The notes below the pieces were generated by a model. The model searched no databases, was not told the origin of the DNA, and saw nothing but the letters and a program-made list of their open reading frames with translations. Both the position numbers and the translations under genes were made by a program. Shown here piece after piece: positions 1-13,179 of a DNA stretch of 64,000 nucleotides. Every line of letters starts with the position of its first letter. The first letter of the stretch is position 1. Origin of the DNA: Mercurialis annua (Eukaryota; Streptophyta; Magnoliopsida; Malpighiales; Euphorbiaceae); assembly GCF_937616625.2 (NCBI RefSeq), contig NC_065570.1, positions 45,251,665 through 45,315,664 on the forward strand. The letters run 5' to 3'.

Positions 1-1480
1 TTTTATTTTTGATGGAATAATATTTATCGTTGAAAACCAAGTCGAAGATAGATTGATGATCTTTTGACAATGAAGATGAAATTATTTATATGCTATATTT
101 GTTTTTTTTATTGTTGTTTCTATTGTTTTTTTGTCTTTTTTATGTGAAAGGTTGTTGTCATTTTTCTATGAAAGGTTTGTTGTCCTTTCTTTATGAAAGG
201 TTTGTTGTCCCTTATAAAAGGGTTGGTCGGATGGTGGTGATCGAAGGTTATGGCTGCAGTTACAGTTAGCGGACGTTGAAGAACTTCGATCGACAATTGC
301 ACTTAATTGACAAAGCAGTTAATAATTTAGTTCTTGTTTTCATAAGTTTATATGAGAATCAAATAAGGAGTGTTAGTGTATTAGTCTCTTTCATGTCAGG
401 TCATCGGGTTTAATTTTTGAATTTCCCGAATTTCTTATAAATGTAACTGTTTTAAATTCAATTTAATAAAATTTGACGTATTAAAAAATAACTTATCTTA
501 TCCATTAAAATACATAATCAAGTAAATCGTCATAATTTTCTAATAAATAATTTGTGAAAGACTCTCTAGTTTATTGTTTTCTAATGTTTTCATGTAAGCA
601 ACTTACATTTTTGTTACGACAAATAAAAAAAGAAAAAAGAAAAAGCTATCCGTATAACATTTATCTGAAGAGAAAGATCAATTTGGTCTCTTTTAAAAAT
701 ATCCGAGGAATATCTAATTCAGTTTGTTTACAATTATTACTTGAAATTGAAATGAAAGACCAAAACCAATATTAATTTTGAATAATGTACAATACAAATT
801 TTTATAAAAATAAATAATGAGCTTAAAGATCTATTTATAACAGGCAAAAAAGAATGACACATGTCTAAATCATCTTAATTAGTTGTGTTTTATGAACTAT
901 ATCAATTATTATATGTTTTAATTTTAAAATAAATATTAACATTAATGAAAAACAAACTAATATAGAAGGGCTTAATTATTACTTGTGTTTAATAATATAA
1001 AATGTAAAAGAGAAAGGAAAATATTTTTAACCTAAAACTAAATTGATGTCGCCATCAACCTGTCAATAAAGAATAGGTTAGAAGGATTCGAGTCGGTATT
1101 GCCTCAAATACCCTGTGATGTCTAAGTCAGGATCTTGATAGGTTTTAATGGTGTAAATACCGAAGTAAAAGAATCAATGAACGTACCTTCATCACCTGAC
1201 TTATTTCTCTCTATATATATATGTATTAATGTTTGAATTGTAGTTAGATACTTAATCTTTCTCCTCTTCCAATTCATATTCTTGTTGGAGCGGGATAAGC
1301 TTAATCATCATCCCTATTATTTCGGGATTATGGCTTTATCTCTTTGGCTTGTTGGTTATCGCATGTGATCTCAGCAACTTTCTTGATTAGTTCTTTGTGT
1401 CACTCAAGTCTACTGTTGCTTACAAAGTCTGGGACGTGACAATCATATAAGTACCATTGAATCATCTGGGTCAGAGACTA
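1..1480. other. Intergenic, no gene recognised
   Basis: AT-rich sequence with no coding pattern and many stops in all frames. The only structure seen is the short tandem repeat at 141-214. The 3' LTR of the minus-strand Tat element to the right should lie somewhere near 1000-1480, but no TG...CA boundary or second copy is available to place it. Confidence 0.5.
141..214. repeat. Tandem repeat, about 25 bp x 3
   Basis: Three imperfect consecutive copies of a unit built on TATGAAAGGTTTGTTGTCC, starting near 141, 167 and 192. It has no coding role that I can see. Confidence 0.7.
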
Positions 1481-1918
1481 GTGAGGTATTCCGATGTCCA
1501 TCATTAGTCCCTCTCCAAGTGATTTATTCTTATCAAACATTTATATTTGCTTCTTTTTTTTAAACTGACTCACCTCTTTCCTCCATTGGTCCTACAACTT
1601 AACTATATTTTCTCGTTCTTATTCAGGCCATCTTCTTTCTTATTTTTGGGTTGGGCCTTGTATTTTCTTTTTATTTTGAATTTTGAATTTTCCGTGTCCT
1701 TTTGCCTTCCTTTCGCCACGTTTTACGTTCCCAATGTTGGCAGTTATTAGTCTCTTCTCTTCTTAAGTGCATGCGTTCCTTCTTTTTCCTTCTCATTATT
1801 TCTCTTTTTTGTTTTTCTTTATTCTTTGTTAGTCTTCATCGCCATTTTAATTGTCTATTCTGGTCTATCTCAGGTAATTTTCCTTCTTCGTTTTTTATTC
1901 TTTACCCATTTAAGTATC

Positions 1919-3843
1919 ATGACGCGTACTAGGTCATCAGTGGTTGTTGCTATCCCTTCCTCTAGCATTTATGCGGATTATCTTAGGGCTCTTTCTAGTT
2001 TTACCAGTAACGTAGACGATGACTATTTATCTGATGTTAGGAGTAGCTATGGTGTTCCATCTGAGTACATTTTGTCTTCATGTGCTTCTCGAGTCGTAGC
2101 TAGTGCAAACCTACTGTTGGTCAAATTATGGTGTACGGTGAACGATTCTGTTGTGGTTTACGTTATCCTCTAGATCTGTTGATTCAGAATTTCATGTTGA
2201 ATTTTAAGATTCCTCTTGCCCAGGTTCATCCTAATGCGATCCGTGTGTTATGTATTTCATATAGTTGGCTCATGATAGGGGTTTGACTCCATCTTTAGGT
2301 TTGTTGTGTGAGATTTACACTGTCACCCGTAAGGCCAACGTGTTGTATCACTACTTGAGTCTGGTAAAGGGGAAAAGGTTGATGGGTTCTATCCCTAAGG
2401 TCACTAAGCGTTGGCAACAATCCTTTTTCTGGACAAAATATGACTCTCTCATCTCTAATTTTCCTCACGTGTGGGTAGATGACCTTTTTGATCCGGTGCT
2501 TTCCTTACCTATTCCCACTGAACTTGTCGTCTTAAATGACCATGTTAGAGATAGTTATCCGACTCATGCGTTTCCTGATGTCGCGATTCCTCCGCGTGAT
2601 TTTCTTGAGAAATAACTTGAAAGCGAGGGTTCTATGTGCCAATCTTGTCATACTTCTCCACATTCTTCTTTTGTGGATCTGACTTCTGTCCAGGAGGGTA
2701 TGATAATTTTGAGTTCTTGTTTGTCTTTTTGGTTTAACTATTTGCTAATTCTCTGTTCTTATTTTGCAGATATGGGAGATGATTATTTGGATGATCTGAC
2801 TATTTCCTTTGATGAGGTTGACGATCCGGTGATCACAGGGGCAAAGTTTCCTCTTCAATGCCTCCTCCACCAGTTACCGTTAAAGTTGAGAAGGGGTCAG
2901 ATGAGTTGCCTCATTCCACTTCCAGCAAGAAAATCAGGGGTCCTCCGGAGGGGGTGAAGTAGGGGTCCTTTAAGCTAGGCAAGAAGAATGTAGAAGCTTG
3001 TCCTTATTTTAGGAATTGGTTAGAAACTAAGGTTGATATCCTGACTATGAAGTTTCAAGAAGTGTCAACAATGTTTTCCCAATTTTTCCAGTTTCCAAAG
3101 GATATGGAAGTTTTGGAGAAATTTTCTACTGATGAAATGTGTGATCAAGTTGACGGCTTTTTACTTCAGGTATGATGCATATGTTTCATCATTTGATTTA
3201 CTGTTATTTTCTCTCTGCATCATTGCTTATTTTGTTGGTTTCTTTTGCAACTGGTTCAGTATAACTCTATCGTGCGTCATCGGTGAGAGGAAATGTTGGA
3301 TTTGATTTAGAAACGTGATCGAAAATTATCTGAGCTGCGTGCTTCCTTTCAATCCGAGAAACATCGCTTGGCACGAGTTAACCAGGTCAACATTGACCGG
3401 GTAAAGATTCTGGAAAAGAAGGTTGCGGACCGAGAAAGTGTAGCGATATCTTTGAAGTCATCATGTACGAAGCTGTCCTTAAACTTGAAGAATAACAAAT
3501 GGATGCTAACTTGTATGTCAATGGCTGCTTGACCGATTATTGTGATACCATGGCTAAGATAATCCGTGAGGATTGTCCTGATTATGATATTAGCAAATTT
3601 TTTTCAGTAGAACTCAAAGCTTTGGGTCAACGAGTGGCGGCTAAGGTAGTCGTGAAGAAGTCTGGTTTGCCTTCTCCCACTACTGCTGGTGACACAGATT
3701 CCTCTCGAAAGGTGGAAACAGTCTCAGGCATGAGTTTCAAGGATGATGGTATTGCTGATCCTCCTCCAAAGGACACCATTGACGATTTGCTGCTCTATGC
3801 GTCAAGGACTAAAACAGACCTTATGGGAACCGCAATTGCTTAG
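1919..3843 (+). pseudogene. Tat-type retroelement convergent ORF (gypsy-type transposon domain), decayed
   Basis: A degenerate multi-exon ORF from an ATG at 1919 (MTRTRSSVVVA...). The 2265-2615 segment contains KRWQQSFFWTKYD and reads like the putative gypsy-type transposon domain (Pfam Transposase_28 style); that is family memory, not a search. Two GT-AG introns fit the reading: roughly 2697-2769 (acceptor TTTTGCAG before ATGGGAGATGATTA) and 3170-3259 (CAG|GTATGA to GGTTCAG|). The 3300-3490 stretch is a charged coiled-coil-like segment (SELRASFQSEKHRLARVN), and the last part ends at the stop near 3843. Frameshifts and stops (for example at 2173 and 2615) show it is dead. It faces the minus-strand pol at 4258-7615. 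The same convergent layout recurs at 13.2-16.4 kb and 50-54.9 kb, so it is an element gene and not a host gene. Confidence 0.6.
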
Positions 3844-4257
3844 CCATTCGATGAAGATACTGGTGTCAAGGATGCTTTGGAGGAGAATATCCTTCCCCTT
3901 GATGGTGTTGTTCCAAAGGAGGGAGCGACCCTACCATAGGATAAAGATGTTTAGGCTTTTTTGTATAGCCTTATTTTGTTTTTAATTTTAGGTATGTACC
4001 TTGAGGGGTAACATTTTAAGGGCTTCGTTCTTTTGCCCTTTCATTTTTTTGAACTTTGTGTAAGTTTTTTTCTTTATGATTTGCTAGAGACTTTTAGTTT
4101 TATTGATTTGTGGTCAATCTTTCCCATTTATATTGTTGTTTCTTCTCTAATATGCTTTTGGTTAGTAAAATGCAACAATAAATAAATGTTATTTAAAATT
4201 CTTAATTAATGGAAAAAGAAAGGTGTAACTTTATTCTCATAATGGCTGTTACATCCT

Positions 4258-5720
4258 TTATTGAAGATATTTCTTTAGAATTTCAACATTCCATGTTCTT
4301 GGTAGCGTGCCTCCAAGATATGATATTTTGTAAGTTCCTTTTCCTATTACTCATGTCACGCGGTACAGTCCATCTCACTTGGCCTCCAGCTTGCCAACTC
4401 CTGTGGCTCCTTTTCCTATCTCTGCCTTTCTCAACACAAGGTCACCTTCTTGAAAGTCTCTTTCCTTTACTCGAGCGTTGTGGTACTTGGTCATTTGATT
4501 CATGTATGCCTCTGCTCGGGCTACTGCTTGGTATTTTATCTCTTCTAAGACATATAGGCACACTCTCAGGGATTGTTCATTACTTTCTTCATCTAGGACT
4601 TGAACGCATAGTGTAGTCATTCCAATCTCAACAGGGAGTACTGCCTCTGTTCCATTTATGAGACGGAACGGTGTTTCTCCTGTTGCCTTTCGGGGGGTAG
4701 TCCTATAGACTTAGATAACGTGGTATAATTCGTCCACCCATCTCCCCTTTAAATCGTCTAATATTTTATTTATCCTTGTCAGGATGGTGCGGTTGGTCAC
4801 CTCAGTAAGACCATTTGTTTGTGGATGAGCTATGGAGGTGAACTTCAAATGGATTCCGTAACTAGTGCGGTACTCTCGAAACTTGGCACAGTCAAACTGT
4901 TTCCCGTTGTCGTGACTATGGCATGTGGTGTACCAAACCTGCTTTGTATGTTTAGTATGTCTGCTACCAAGTATAAAAAATCAACAAAAAAGGAAAGTAA
5001 TATATTATGTACCTACTTATAACTTCCTTTGTCAACCAATCTTTAATTTTCTTGGTGGTTATGGTGCTCATTGGTTGTGCTTCCACCCATTTCGTGATGT
5101 GGTCAACCGCCACCACTATAAATTTGAGCTGTCCCCGAGCAAGAGGAAAGGTCCAAGAATTTTTACTCCCCACGTCATGAAAGGCCACAGACTGTTTATA
5201 GTAGATTGATGAGCTGCCGGGGTTCTGATGAGTGACCCAAATCTTTGGCACTTATCACATTTTTTCACTAACTCTTCTGCGTCTCTCTTTATAATTGGCC
5301 AATAAAATCCCTAGAGTATTGACTTTCTGTATAATGTGACTGCTCTCTTATGGGCTCCACAATCTCCTTCATGGATCTCTTTGAGTATGTAGCTTCCTTC
5401 TTCCCTGGAGACACACTTAGACCATGAATGTGTGACAAATGTCCATACAACATTCCGTCTATCATGGAATAGATTGAAGATATGCGCACTACTTTTGCAG
5501 CCTCCGCTCTTCCTTCAGGGAGAATGCTCTCAGTTAGGTATGCTGCAATGGGCTGCATCCATAAGTCTAAGTCTGCGACGGGTAGTGTCTCGTTTTCTTC
5601 CACCAAGGGTGTAACTCTGTTTTCTTTCATCTTGAAAGATTGGTACATGAGGCTATTTGCGGCAACAGCCTTTGCTATTATGTCCGCCCTGGTGTTGTCT
5701 TTCCTTGGAATTGGGATTAT
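4258..5720 (-). pseudogene. Tat-type retrotransposon pol, integrase part (decayed)
   Basis: Minus-strand fragments read in order from RNase H end to integrase. 5720-5289 includes the typical RNase H tail PRKDNTRADIIAKAV. 5251-4964 includes the integrase core around VAVDHITKWVEAQPM. 4620-4375 is the C-terminal part (ESLRV-like region, YHNARVK, GDLVLRKAEIGKGATGVGKL), and weak homology continues to a stop near 4258. Frames shift several times. The adjoining RNase H lies at 7195-7615, separated by the solo LTR at 5721-7194. It encodes no functional enzyme now. Confidence 0.8.
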
Positions 5721-7194
5721 TGTTGGTGAAAATACGCAAGCGTACGTATGCAAACTTGTAATACAGACTGCGAAGTCCAGATATCGTACCCACAGAGAAA
5801 GCTTCTAAAGACAACCAGTTAAGAGACTCGATTAGAATAGCCGAAAAGACAATTTTTGTTTGTTGTGTAATTAAAAGACAAAATTTAACAATTGTAACTT
5901 AAAGTAAACTAAAGTTGTAATTAAATTGGTGTTTAACAATAATGAGAAAAGCAGGGATTATTAATCTTTGCTATGCTGTTTATTTAATTCGAGTTATGGA
6001 TTGTATCGTTCTGATATGGTTCGGACTAATCGGAAGCACCTAATATTTTCTCTCGAGCAATTACAGGCAAAAGCATAAAACTAATAAATAACAGGTTAAT
6101 TACTCACTCTCGCACAATGATTAACCTAATTACTAATTAATTAAATGATTATGAAGTGAATCCTAAGAACACGCATTCGTTGATTCACTCTCGCGCAATC
6201 AACTCATGCGTTCCTAATTATGGTGTTCTATTCCAATTTTACTCTCTCGAGCTAAAATTAAAACATTTGGCAAAGACTAAGTGATCATTTCAGGCTAGGC
6301 GTTAAGCACAATAATTAAGAACATATCAAGAACACAATCCCATAATTTCGATTTAACTAGACAGACATAATTTGATTAATAATCCCCAACGAAGGTTTTA
6401 GCTAGACATAACAAAGGAATAACTAAAAACAATAAGTAAAGAATTCATTCTGTGATTAAATAAAATACTGAATATGAAATTGATATTAATCGTACCTTGT
6501 TCGAAGTAATTTAATAATAATTTCAGTAGAAAATAATATTGAACTACGAATCCAATTGCGAAACGAATATAAAAACTAAGAACTAGCCAATGGCACTATG
6601 ACCTTAGGGATAGAACCCATGGAAGTACACGTTCGTGCACTATGGCACTTAGCCAATTTCTGGCTTCCTTTTCAATTCTAAACAACTCCTTCGGCGATAA
6701 TCCATGTTCGTGCACTTTTCACTGGATAGAAGTACATGAACGTGTACTTGGTAACTTGGCCAATTTTCTTGCTTCTCTTTCAGCTTCTCAAACATCACCC
6801 TTCGGCGATAATACACGACCGTGCACTCTGAAACTGAAGGGAAGTGCACGTTCGTGTACTCTCTCCCTTAGCCAAATATCTTGATTTCTTCTCATTTCTC
6901 AATACACCACCTTCGGCAATAATCCACGTTCGTGTATCTTGAAAAGGCACGTTCGTGCATTCGTCAGTTTGGCTAAAATCACCTATTTCCGCTTCCCGAT
7001 TCTCCCATGATCCATTCTGACATCCGGTAATCTCTGAATAACATCAAAATGCTCCAAATTACTTCATACTTGCACATTTTTCTGAAATACTCAAAATAAC
7101 AATAAGTACCCGAATAAACCTAAAAAACGAATACAAATATGCAAATACCGTATCAAAAGTACACCTAAATATAGGGATATTTCTACTCCTATCA
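5721..7194 (-). mobile_element. Athila-type solo LTR
   Basis: It starts TGTTGGTGAAAATACGCAAG and ends CTACTCCTATCA, the same termini as the 3' LTR of the Athila element at 54884-56438 (TGTTGGCAAATAATCGCAAG ... ACTCCTATCA). A perfect 5-bp duplication ATTAT flanks it (5716-5720 and 7195-7199), and no internal region is present, so this is a solo LTR left by LTR-LTR recombination. By comparison with the other copy its sense strand is minus. It splits a Tat pol between RNase H and integrase. Confidence 0.9.
6624..6960. repeat. Palindromic tandem array inside the solo LTR
   Basis: Three units about 111 bp long (anchor CTTCGGCGATAAT at 6689 and 6800, and a variant at 6911), each carrying one or two copies of the near-palindrome CACGTTCGTGCA or its complement, e.g. 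GTACACGTTCGTGCAC at the left end. It stands out as GC-rich in an AT-rich LTR. Confidence 0.75.
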
Positions 7195-7615
7195 ATTATC
7201 TCCTACTATCTTCCAGCTTTCTCTATTTATTTCAATTGCTCTTTCACCTTGTCCATATATTTTTCCATGTTGGCATCCTTTGTCTGGAAGTGTCCCAGGA
7301 CTTGGCTTGTGAATAATTGTGAGTCGCTATGGATTCTTAGCTTCTCCTCCTTTATTTTCTTTGCTATGCTAAGCCTTGTTATAAGAGTCTCATATTCTGC
7401 TACGTTGTTAGTAAATTTGAATATGTGATACAGTATTAAAATAAAAAGGAAAGTATGGGTATACCTGCTACGTTGTTGGCACCCTTAAAATCTAGACGTA
7501 CTGCATACTCTATGACCACTTTCTCAGGTCTAAGTAGAACTATGCCAACTCCTGCTCCTTGGTCGTTGGACGCACCATCGTATGATACTCCTTTCATTTC
7601 ACATCATTCATAACT
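7195..7615 (-). pseudogene. Tat-type RNase H remnant
   Basis: Minus-strand translation gives SYDGASNDQGAGVGIVL (first catalytic Asp region) and then NNVAEYETLITRLSIAKK and LRIHSDSQLF, the classic order of the Tat/archaeal-like RNase H. An extra segment of about 55 bp, bounded by a 13-bp direct repeat CTGCTACGTTGTT (near 7407 and 7466), breaks the domain. It continues into the integrase at 5720 across the solo LTR. Confidence 0.75.
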
Positions 7616-8806
7616 AATGGTTCTGGCCGCGAACATAGCATCTAACATTTGCCCTCCAGACTGCGAGGATAGCTACCAATGACCACCATTAATCCGATCT
7701 AGGCTGCGAGCAACGCAAAAAATCACCCTTTAGGCCGCAAGAATGGCTCTAACCGTTACCAAAGACCATTCACTTTATCATTTGATACAAGTCGAGGAGC
7801 TTTGGCTTTTATTTGAGAGTCTATCGATTATCTCATTTTTACTTCTAATTTTCTCTTTTTTTCCTATACATGTGCTTAATCAATATCGGTTCACACATAA
7901 TCCTATTGATGTCAAACGGGTATCACGTTTCATCAGAACCATGTCAAGGTTAAGCATTTTATATTTAAAACAATGCACTTTATTAGTTCTAAATAGTAAA
8001 TATTTAAATGCACAATTGTTTAGCTAAACTCCAAAAGCTTTCTTACTAATGTTGCTGCTGATTTGATCACCACGTTTTTAAACTCGTCAGATATATTCAT
8101 TAATCACATGTGAATACCTTAATATATAAGGGTAGAGGCCTAATTCTAGAATTTACTCTAAATTCAGACCAATCACAACATCATATAGTACGTCATTCAC
8201 TTTCTCATAACGTTTCTCGTTAATCGATTAACATAAACTTCGGGTTCGACGTTTAAAACTCATTTTCTCAACTACATTTCTCTGTTTGTCCACCGAATTT
8301 AATAACTCAAGGCCCTACATAAAAATTAATATCATAACCCATCGACTGAGGATACATACTCTCTAGGCCTGGTTGCTAACATTTCAAACATCGTAATTGA
8401 TTGAAAATATATTTATAAAACATTCATAATCATTAATCAAAAATGATGTTTAAAAATAATTTAGAGTGTAACCGAGATTTTTAAGTTAACATCGAATGCT
8501 TGTAAGCTTAACACAATATTTATTATATAGTAATAAAACATTTTGGCTCATAAACATCATTGTGATAGCATATAAGTCATTTCATCACGTTCGGTTTTCA
8601 ATGTATTTTATGTTATTTTAGTATTTCTCATAGATCAATTGTTAGATTAAGTTTATTTTACATGTTTATGTAGTTAATTCATTAATGTACTTCAATTTTA
8701 ATTAATATAATCTCCTGTTTACTTTTGAATTAGAAGAAAATTTTGGAGATTTTGCTAAGAGACAGAAATGCATAGGTGCATTGCCATGTAATGATGACAT
8801 GGAATA
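7616..8806. other. No gene seen
   Basis: AT-rich sequence without a coding pattern. The 94-codon frame at 7743-8027 has no recognisable content. 7640-7745 holds short repeated GCTGCGAG/GGCCGCAAG words that may be a worn retroelement UTR. Confidence 0.4.
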
Positions 8807-9146
8807 GGGCTTAATACATAGTTTGACCCCTGAATTTGTACCCTTTTACCCATCTAACTCCCAAAGTTAACGTCTCACCTATCGAACCCCTGAACTTGTT
8901 AAATAATCCGATTTGACCCCTGAATTTGATAAATACGTAAATATTGAACCCCTCCGTACACAATTTCTTTTAGAATGTTTCAAGTGACAAGTGGACACGA
9001 AGGGTTCAATATTTACATATTTATCAAGTTCAGGGGTCAAATCGGGTTATTTAACAAGTTCAGAGGTTCGATAGGTGAGACATTAAGTTTAGAGGTTAGA
9101 TGGGTAAAAGGGTACAAGTTTAGGGGTCAAACTATGTATTAAGCCC
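8807..9146. mobile_element. Foldback MITE, Mutator-like (340 bp)
   Basis: The two halves are an almost complete inverted repeat, with termini GGGCTTAATACATAGTTTGA and its complement TCAAACTATGTATTAAGCCC. A perfect 8-bp duplication ATGGAATA flanks it (8799-8806 and 9147-9154), in the size range expected for Mutator-like elements. There is no coding capacity. The RNA would fold into one long hairpin. Confidence 0.85.
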
Positions 9147-9375
9147 ATGGAATAATGTGACTTATCTAATGAGACGCATGATCTATTTGATGATCCATTG
9201 TTATGTGCATTTGACTTATATGTTTTTACAAAATTCTATATAAAAATACAATACAATATGATATGTGACATTGCTTTGATCGTAAGCACTGCAAAATTAT
9301 TGAAAATATACCTATTAAATTGTTTATATCTACTCCAACTTTATAAATTATAGTATTGAAATGTTTTTTTAAACA

Positions 9376-9774
9376 AATTACTTCAAGACCCTTCACGCTT
9401 GTCATAATTAACAGTTTGATACCCTTTATTTAAAAATCAAACGATTTGATACTTCAGTTTTAATTTTATAAACTAAAAGGCCCTTCTGTTAAATATAGGT
9501 ATTAAATCGTTAATGGAATAAAATGTGTGGTACCAAATCGTTTGAAACTGAGGTATCAAATCGTTTACATATAATTGAAACCGAGGTATCAAATTGTTTA
9601 TATAATTGAAACTGAAGTATCAAATTGTTTAAAAGTAAATTTTAAATTATTAGCGGAACTGACCGAAGAGCTTTATAATTTATAAAATCAAAACTAAAGT
9701 ACTAAATTATTTAATTTTTAAATAAGAAATATCAAACTGTAAATTATGAAGATAAATGTGGAAGCCCTTAGTTG
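9376..9774. mobile_element. Foldback MITE, older
   Basis: Diverged inverted repeat: the left arm contains ACAGTTTGATACC and the right arm GATATCAAACTGT-like sequence, pairing over about 100 bp. The centre repeats a GGTATCAAATCGTTT word about four times (9528-9625). No clear target duplication was found. Confidence 0.6.
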
Positions 9775-12222
9775 CTCTTTATTTTCCCTTGATAGCTTCG
9801 ATTGGAGACAACACTTTTAGTTGAGAATTTTTGTCTAAAAGATTCTATTATTCTGTAAATTATATGGATACTAGTCATATTCCCGCACATTTGCGCGAAA
9901 ACAATATAATATTTGATATAAAAAATGTTTTTATTAAACAATTAATTATAATACATATAATATTAAAAATAAAAATTCATAATATATAAATTTGTGTAAA
10001 CTAATAAGAATAAATAAAATAATAAATATAAAAAATAAAATTGATTAGATTGTATACATATTTCAATAACTAATAATTTTATATTAATTTTGTTATGTTA
10101 GTAAAAAATTGTAAACCAGATACTTTTTAGAGAACCATACATATAACAGTTTTTCTATTTTATAATAATTAATGGCAAAATGACATACGCAAATTAACTT
10201 TCAACAATTTATGCATAAAATCATTCGCAAACCTTCTCTTATTGATCTCATTTTATGACATTTTTTTTCATTTCTCATCATTAGGTAAACTTTTTATGAA
10301 TTCTGGATGGAGAAATAAAGGAAGTTGTATTTTAACTTGCATGCATTATAACAAAATTTAGGGTCGGAAATTCTTTTGGTTTGTTCACTTATTTTGTCAA
10401 AACACAAAATTGCACCACTAAATTCATGATTCTCTATTAGCTCTTGCCAAAAACATATAAAAATAAATTTCGTATAAAAATAAGGAACACATAAATTAAT
10501 TTTGAAAGACTAAACTCACACAAATATAATAAAACAAATGCAAAAATGTACAAACATGTAAATAAATAAATGTTTTTTTTAAAGAAAGCTGGTTTGACTA
10601 GAAAGTAACATCTGTGATGCGGGACGATTCAACCAAAGAAGAGGTTGTTCAAACATTTAACTACTAAAAGAATTAAAGTTTTAAAATCAAAATTGCTAGA
10701 TATGCAGTAAACACAATTCAATTAATTACATTTACTTGCCATTAATGTGCTGATGAATGATCCATTACCTATTACCTATTGTGTTACCATTAACAAAAAA
10801 ATAGCAGAGGCAATCAAAGAATTTTTTTGATGAATAATTAAATAATTATAAATCCTTCCAAACTAAAAATAAACAGACCACAAAATGCCGTAAACACTTA
10901 TTACCGTGGATTTCAATCCTACCACTTACCGTATGGAGAGAACAAAATTACATAATTTCAATCAGTTATGCTATTTACATGAATGAGTAAAACGATATTA
11001 ATAGCATCCAATGTATGGATGTAAGCATAAATTTCAATTTGATTTGATTCTCAGTTACAATACGATTTGTAGAGATTAAAAATTAATATATATTAAACAC
11101 TATAAAGTGTACAGATTAAAAGTTAATATAGATTAAAACACTCATTAAAATAAATATAGTTTAAATAAATAATTTAAGAAAATGAGAACTAATGAGAATG
11201 CTTTATTTGATGAGAATTAATGAGAAAATTTTATTTGATGAGAATTAATGAGAAAATTCTATAGGGTGAGAATTAATGAAAGGCCTCCGTTGGTCATCTC
11301 AATTATATAAGTATATAGAATATAGATTTAATAGCACCAACTAAATATAATAACAATTTCAATTAATATTTCTTTATTGAAACTATTTTATTAGTTCACT
11401 AATATTAAATAGTTTATGAATAATGCAAAAACTATTTTATTAATTAATTACTTATTCTTAATTAGAATAAAATTCTTAATTATACTTTATATTTAATAGA
11501 ATTAGAAGTATAATATTTAATACAAATAATATAAAAATTATAATAAAAGTATTAATATATTTTGTATTTAATAGAATTAGAAGAATAAATATGCATATAA
11601 TAAAATTTAGAGATAATTCATCATTTTTTTTATTGATATAGATTATATTACTGTACATATTTATTAATTTGACTTTTTTATTTTTATTGTGAATATTAAT
11701 AAAATTAAGATGTAAGAATACTACTAATAGAGATTAAATAGTATTTATAGAATATTATAAATATATAAATAATTAATAAATATAATAAATAACTTGGAAA
11801 TATAATGTGTGGCAAAACTAATAGATTTTGATAATAATTGAAGGGTTTGTAGAGAGTTAAGAGAAAATTGTGAGCCAATTTGAGAGTAATAAATTGAAGT
11901 ATAAATATTGATATAGAAACAAAACAGTTACTAATTTTTTACTCTAATTTTTAATAGCAGCAAGCAACTAAAATGAAGAAAAAGATACTATAAAATGAAA
12001 CCGTGGGTGCCGTCCTGTGGATTGTCTGAAGTCTGAATTGTGCACATGAATGTAACAGGCGAAGAAACCACACTTAAGCTTTTTTCTCTTTGGACTGTAC
12101 TATGCTTTCTTTTTTTATAATCAAATGCATCTATTAGCATTTAACACTTTTGCATTATCGCTTGCTCAAATTTCACAATTAGAGTCCATTTAGCCAAAGC
12201 ATGAGTAAAATTATTATTTGTT
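9775..12222. other. AT-rich intergenic DNA
   Basis: No gene recognised. A hairpin word CCCGCACATTTGCGCG occurs near 9882. 11190-11280 holds three direct copies of a GAGAATTAATGAGAAAATT unit. The rest is low-complexity A/T sequence. Confidence 0.5.
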
Positions 12223-12541
12223 CTATAATTACATATAAAATCATCATCTTTACACGAATTTTCAAAAATAACACGACCTTTAAAACGTGTCAATTCAGGG
12301 CATCATCTTTTATTTTATTTTTCAAAAATAATATGAGCACGTTTTTTGATAAAATTTTGCTGACTTATACACCCGATGGGAGTGCCACGTGTCACGCCAT
12401 GTCAGCAAAAACGCCACTAAAAATGTGCCCGTGTTATTTTTGAAAAGAAATGAAAGGTGGTGCCCTGAATTGCCACGTTTTAAAGGTCGTATTATTTTTA
12501 CAATTTCGTGTAAAAGTGGTGATTTTATATGTAATTAACCC
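12223..12541. mobile_element. Foldback MITE
   Basis: Inverted repeat: TTACATATAAAATCATCATC at the left and GATTTTATATGTAATTAACC at the right, with arms continuing through ACGACCTTTAAAACGTG. Its general plan resembles the element at 48623-48937. The target duplication is not clear. Confidence 0.7.
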
Positions 12542-12549
12542 ATAAAAAT

Positions 12550-12754
12550 ATTACATGAGATTTGATCTGAAATACTACTTCCCCATGAATTTTAAAAAAA
12601 ATAACTATTCCCCCTTAACATGTGTGTTTTCTTTAACTAAGGCTCCCCTTCATAAGGAGGTTTTAGTTAGCTGAAATATAAAACTGAGGTGAAAATAGTC
12701 TTTTTTTAAATTCATGGGGGAAGAAATATTTCAGACCAAACTTCATGGAGTAAT
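12550..12754. mobile_element. Short foldback MITE
   Basis: Inverted repeat of about 60-bp arms: GAAATACTACTTCCCCATGAATT on the left pairs with AATTCATGGGGGAAGAAAT on the right. It sits directly beside the preceding MITE. Confidence 0.65.
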
Positions 12755-13179
12755 AGTAATTTACTCTACAAACTAAGACTATTAACTATTAAAACTAAAA
12801 ATAAGATGCAAAATATGACCATATACAAAGAGTGGCGATAAACCTTTTCTTTGATTCTGAGCTGTTGAACAATGAATGTTCATCTGGGGGCCTCCAATCA
12901 AGGCCGAATATTATGGGTTTTCACTGATATTGGCTGACACCCCTCCTACTAACATATTGGACGTCCTTGCCTGTTTTTAACAACAACTCATTCAGGGCGT
13001 CTAAGTTGTTTTGTTCGTTCCTCAAAATGAAGTTTACCTTCTTGACTTTTCTATGACTGGGACGATGAGATGCACAAATACACCTTAACCGATGTAAACC
13101 TTGCAAAATGCGGCCCATATTAAGGAAGTGCATTTAAAGCCCGAAACTTAGTCCTAGGCTTTTGTTATAAGGGCAGTGA

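Noticed and set aside
5432..5808. Plus-strand frames at the Tat/solo-LTR border
   Set aside because: They oppose real Tat pol remnants on the minus strand and run across the insertion junction.
7743..8027. 94-codon plus-strand frame
   Set aside because: Composition follows AT-rich DNA; no domain, leader or neighbour supports it.
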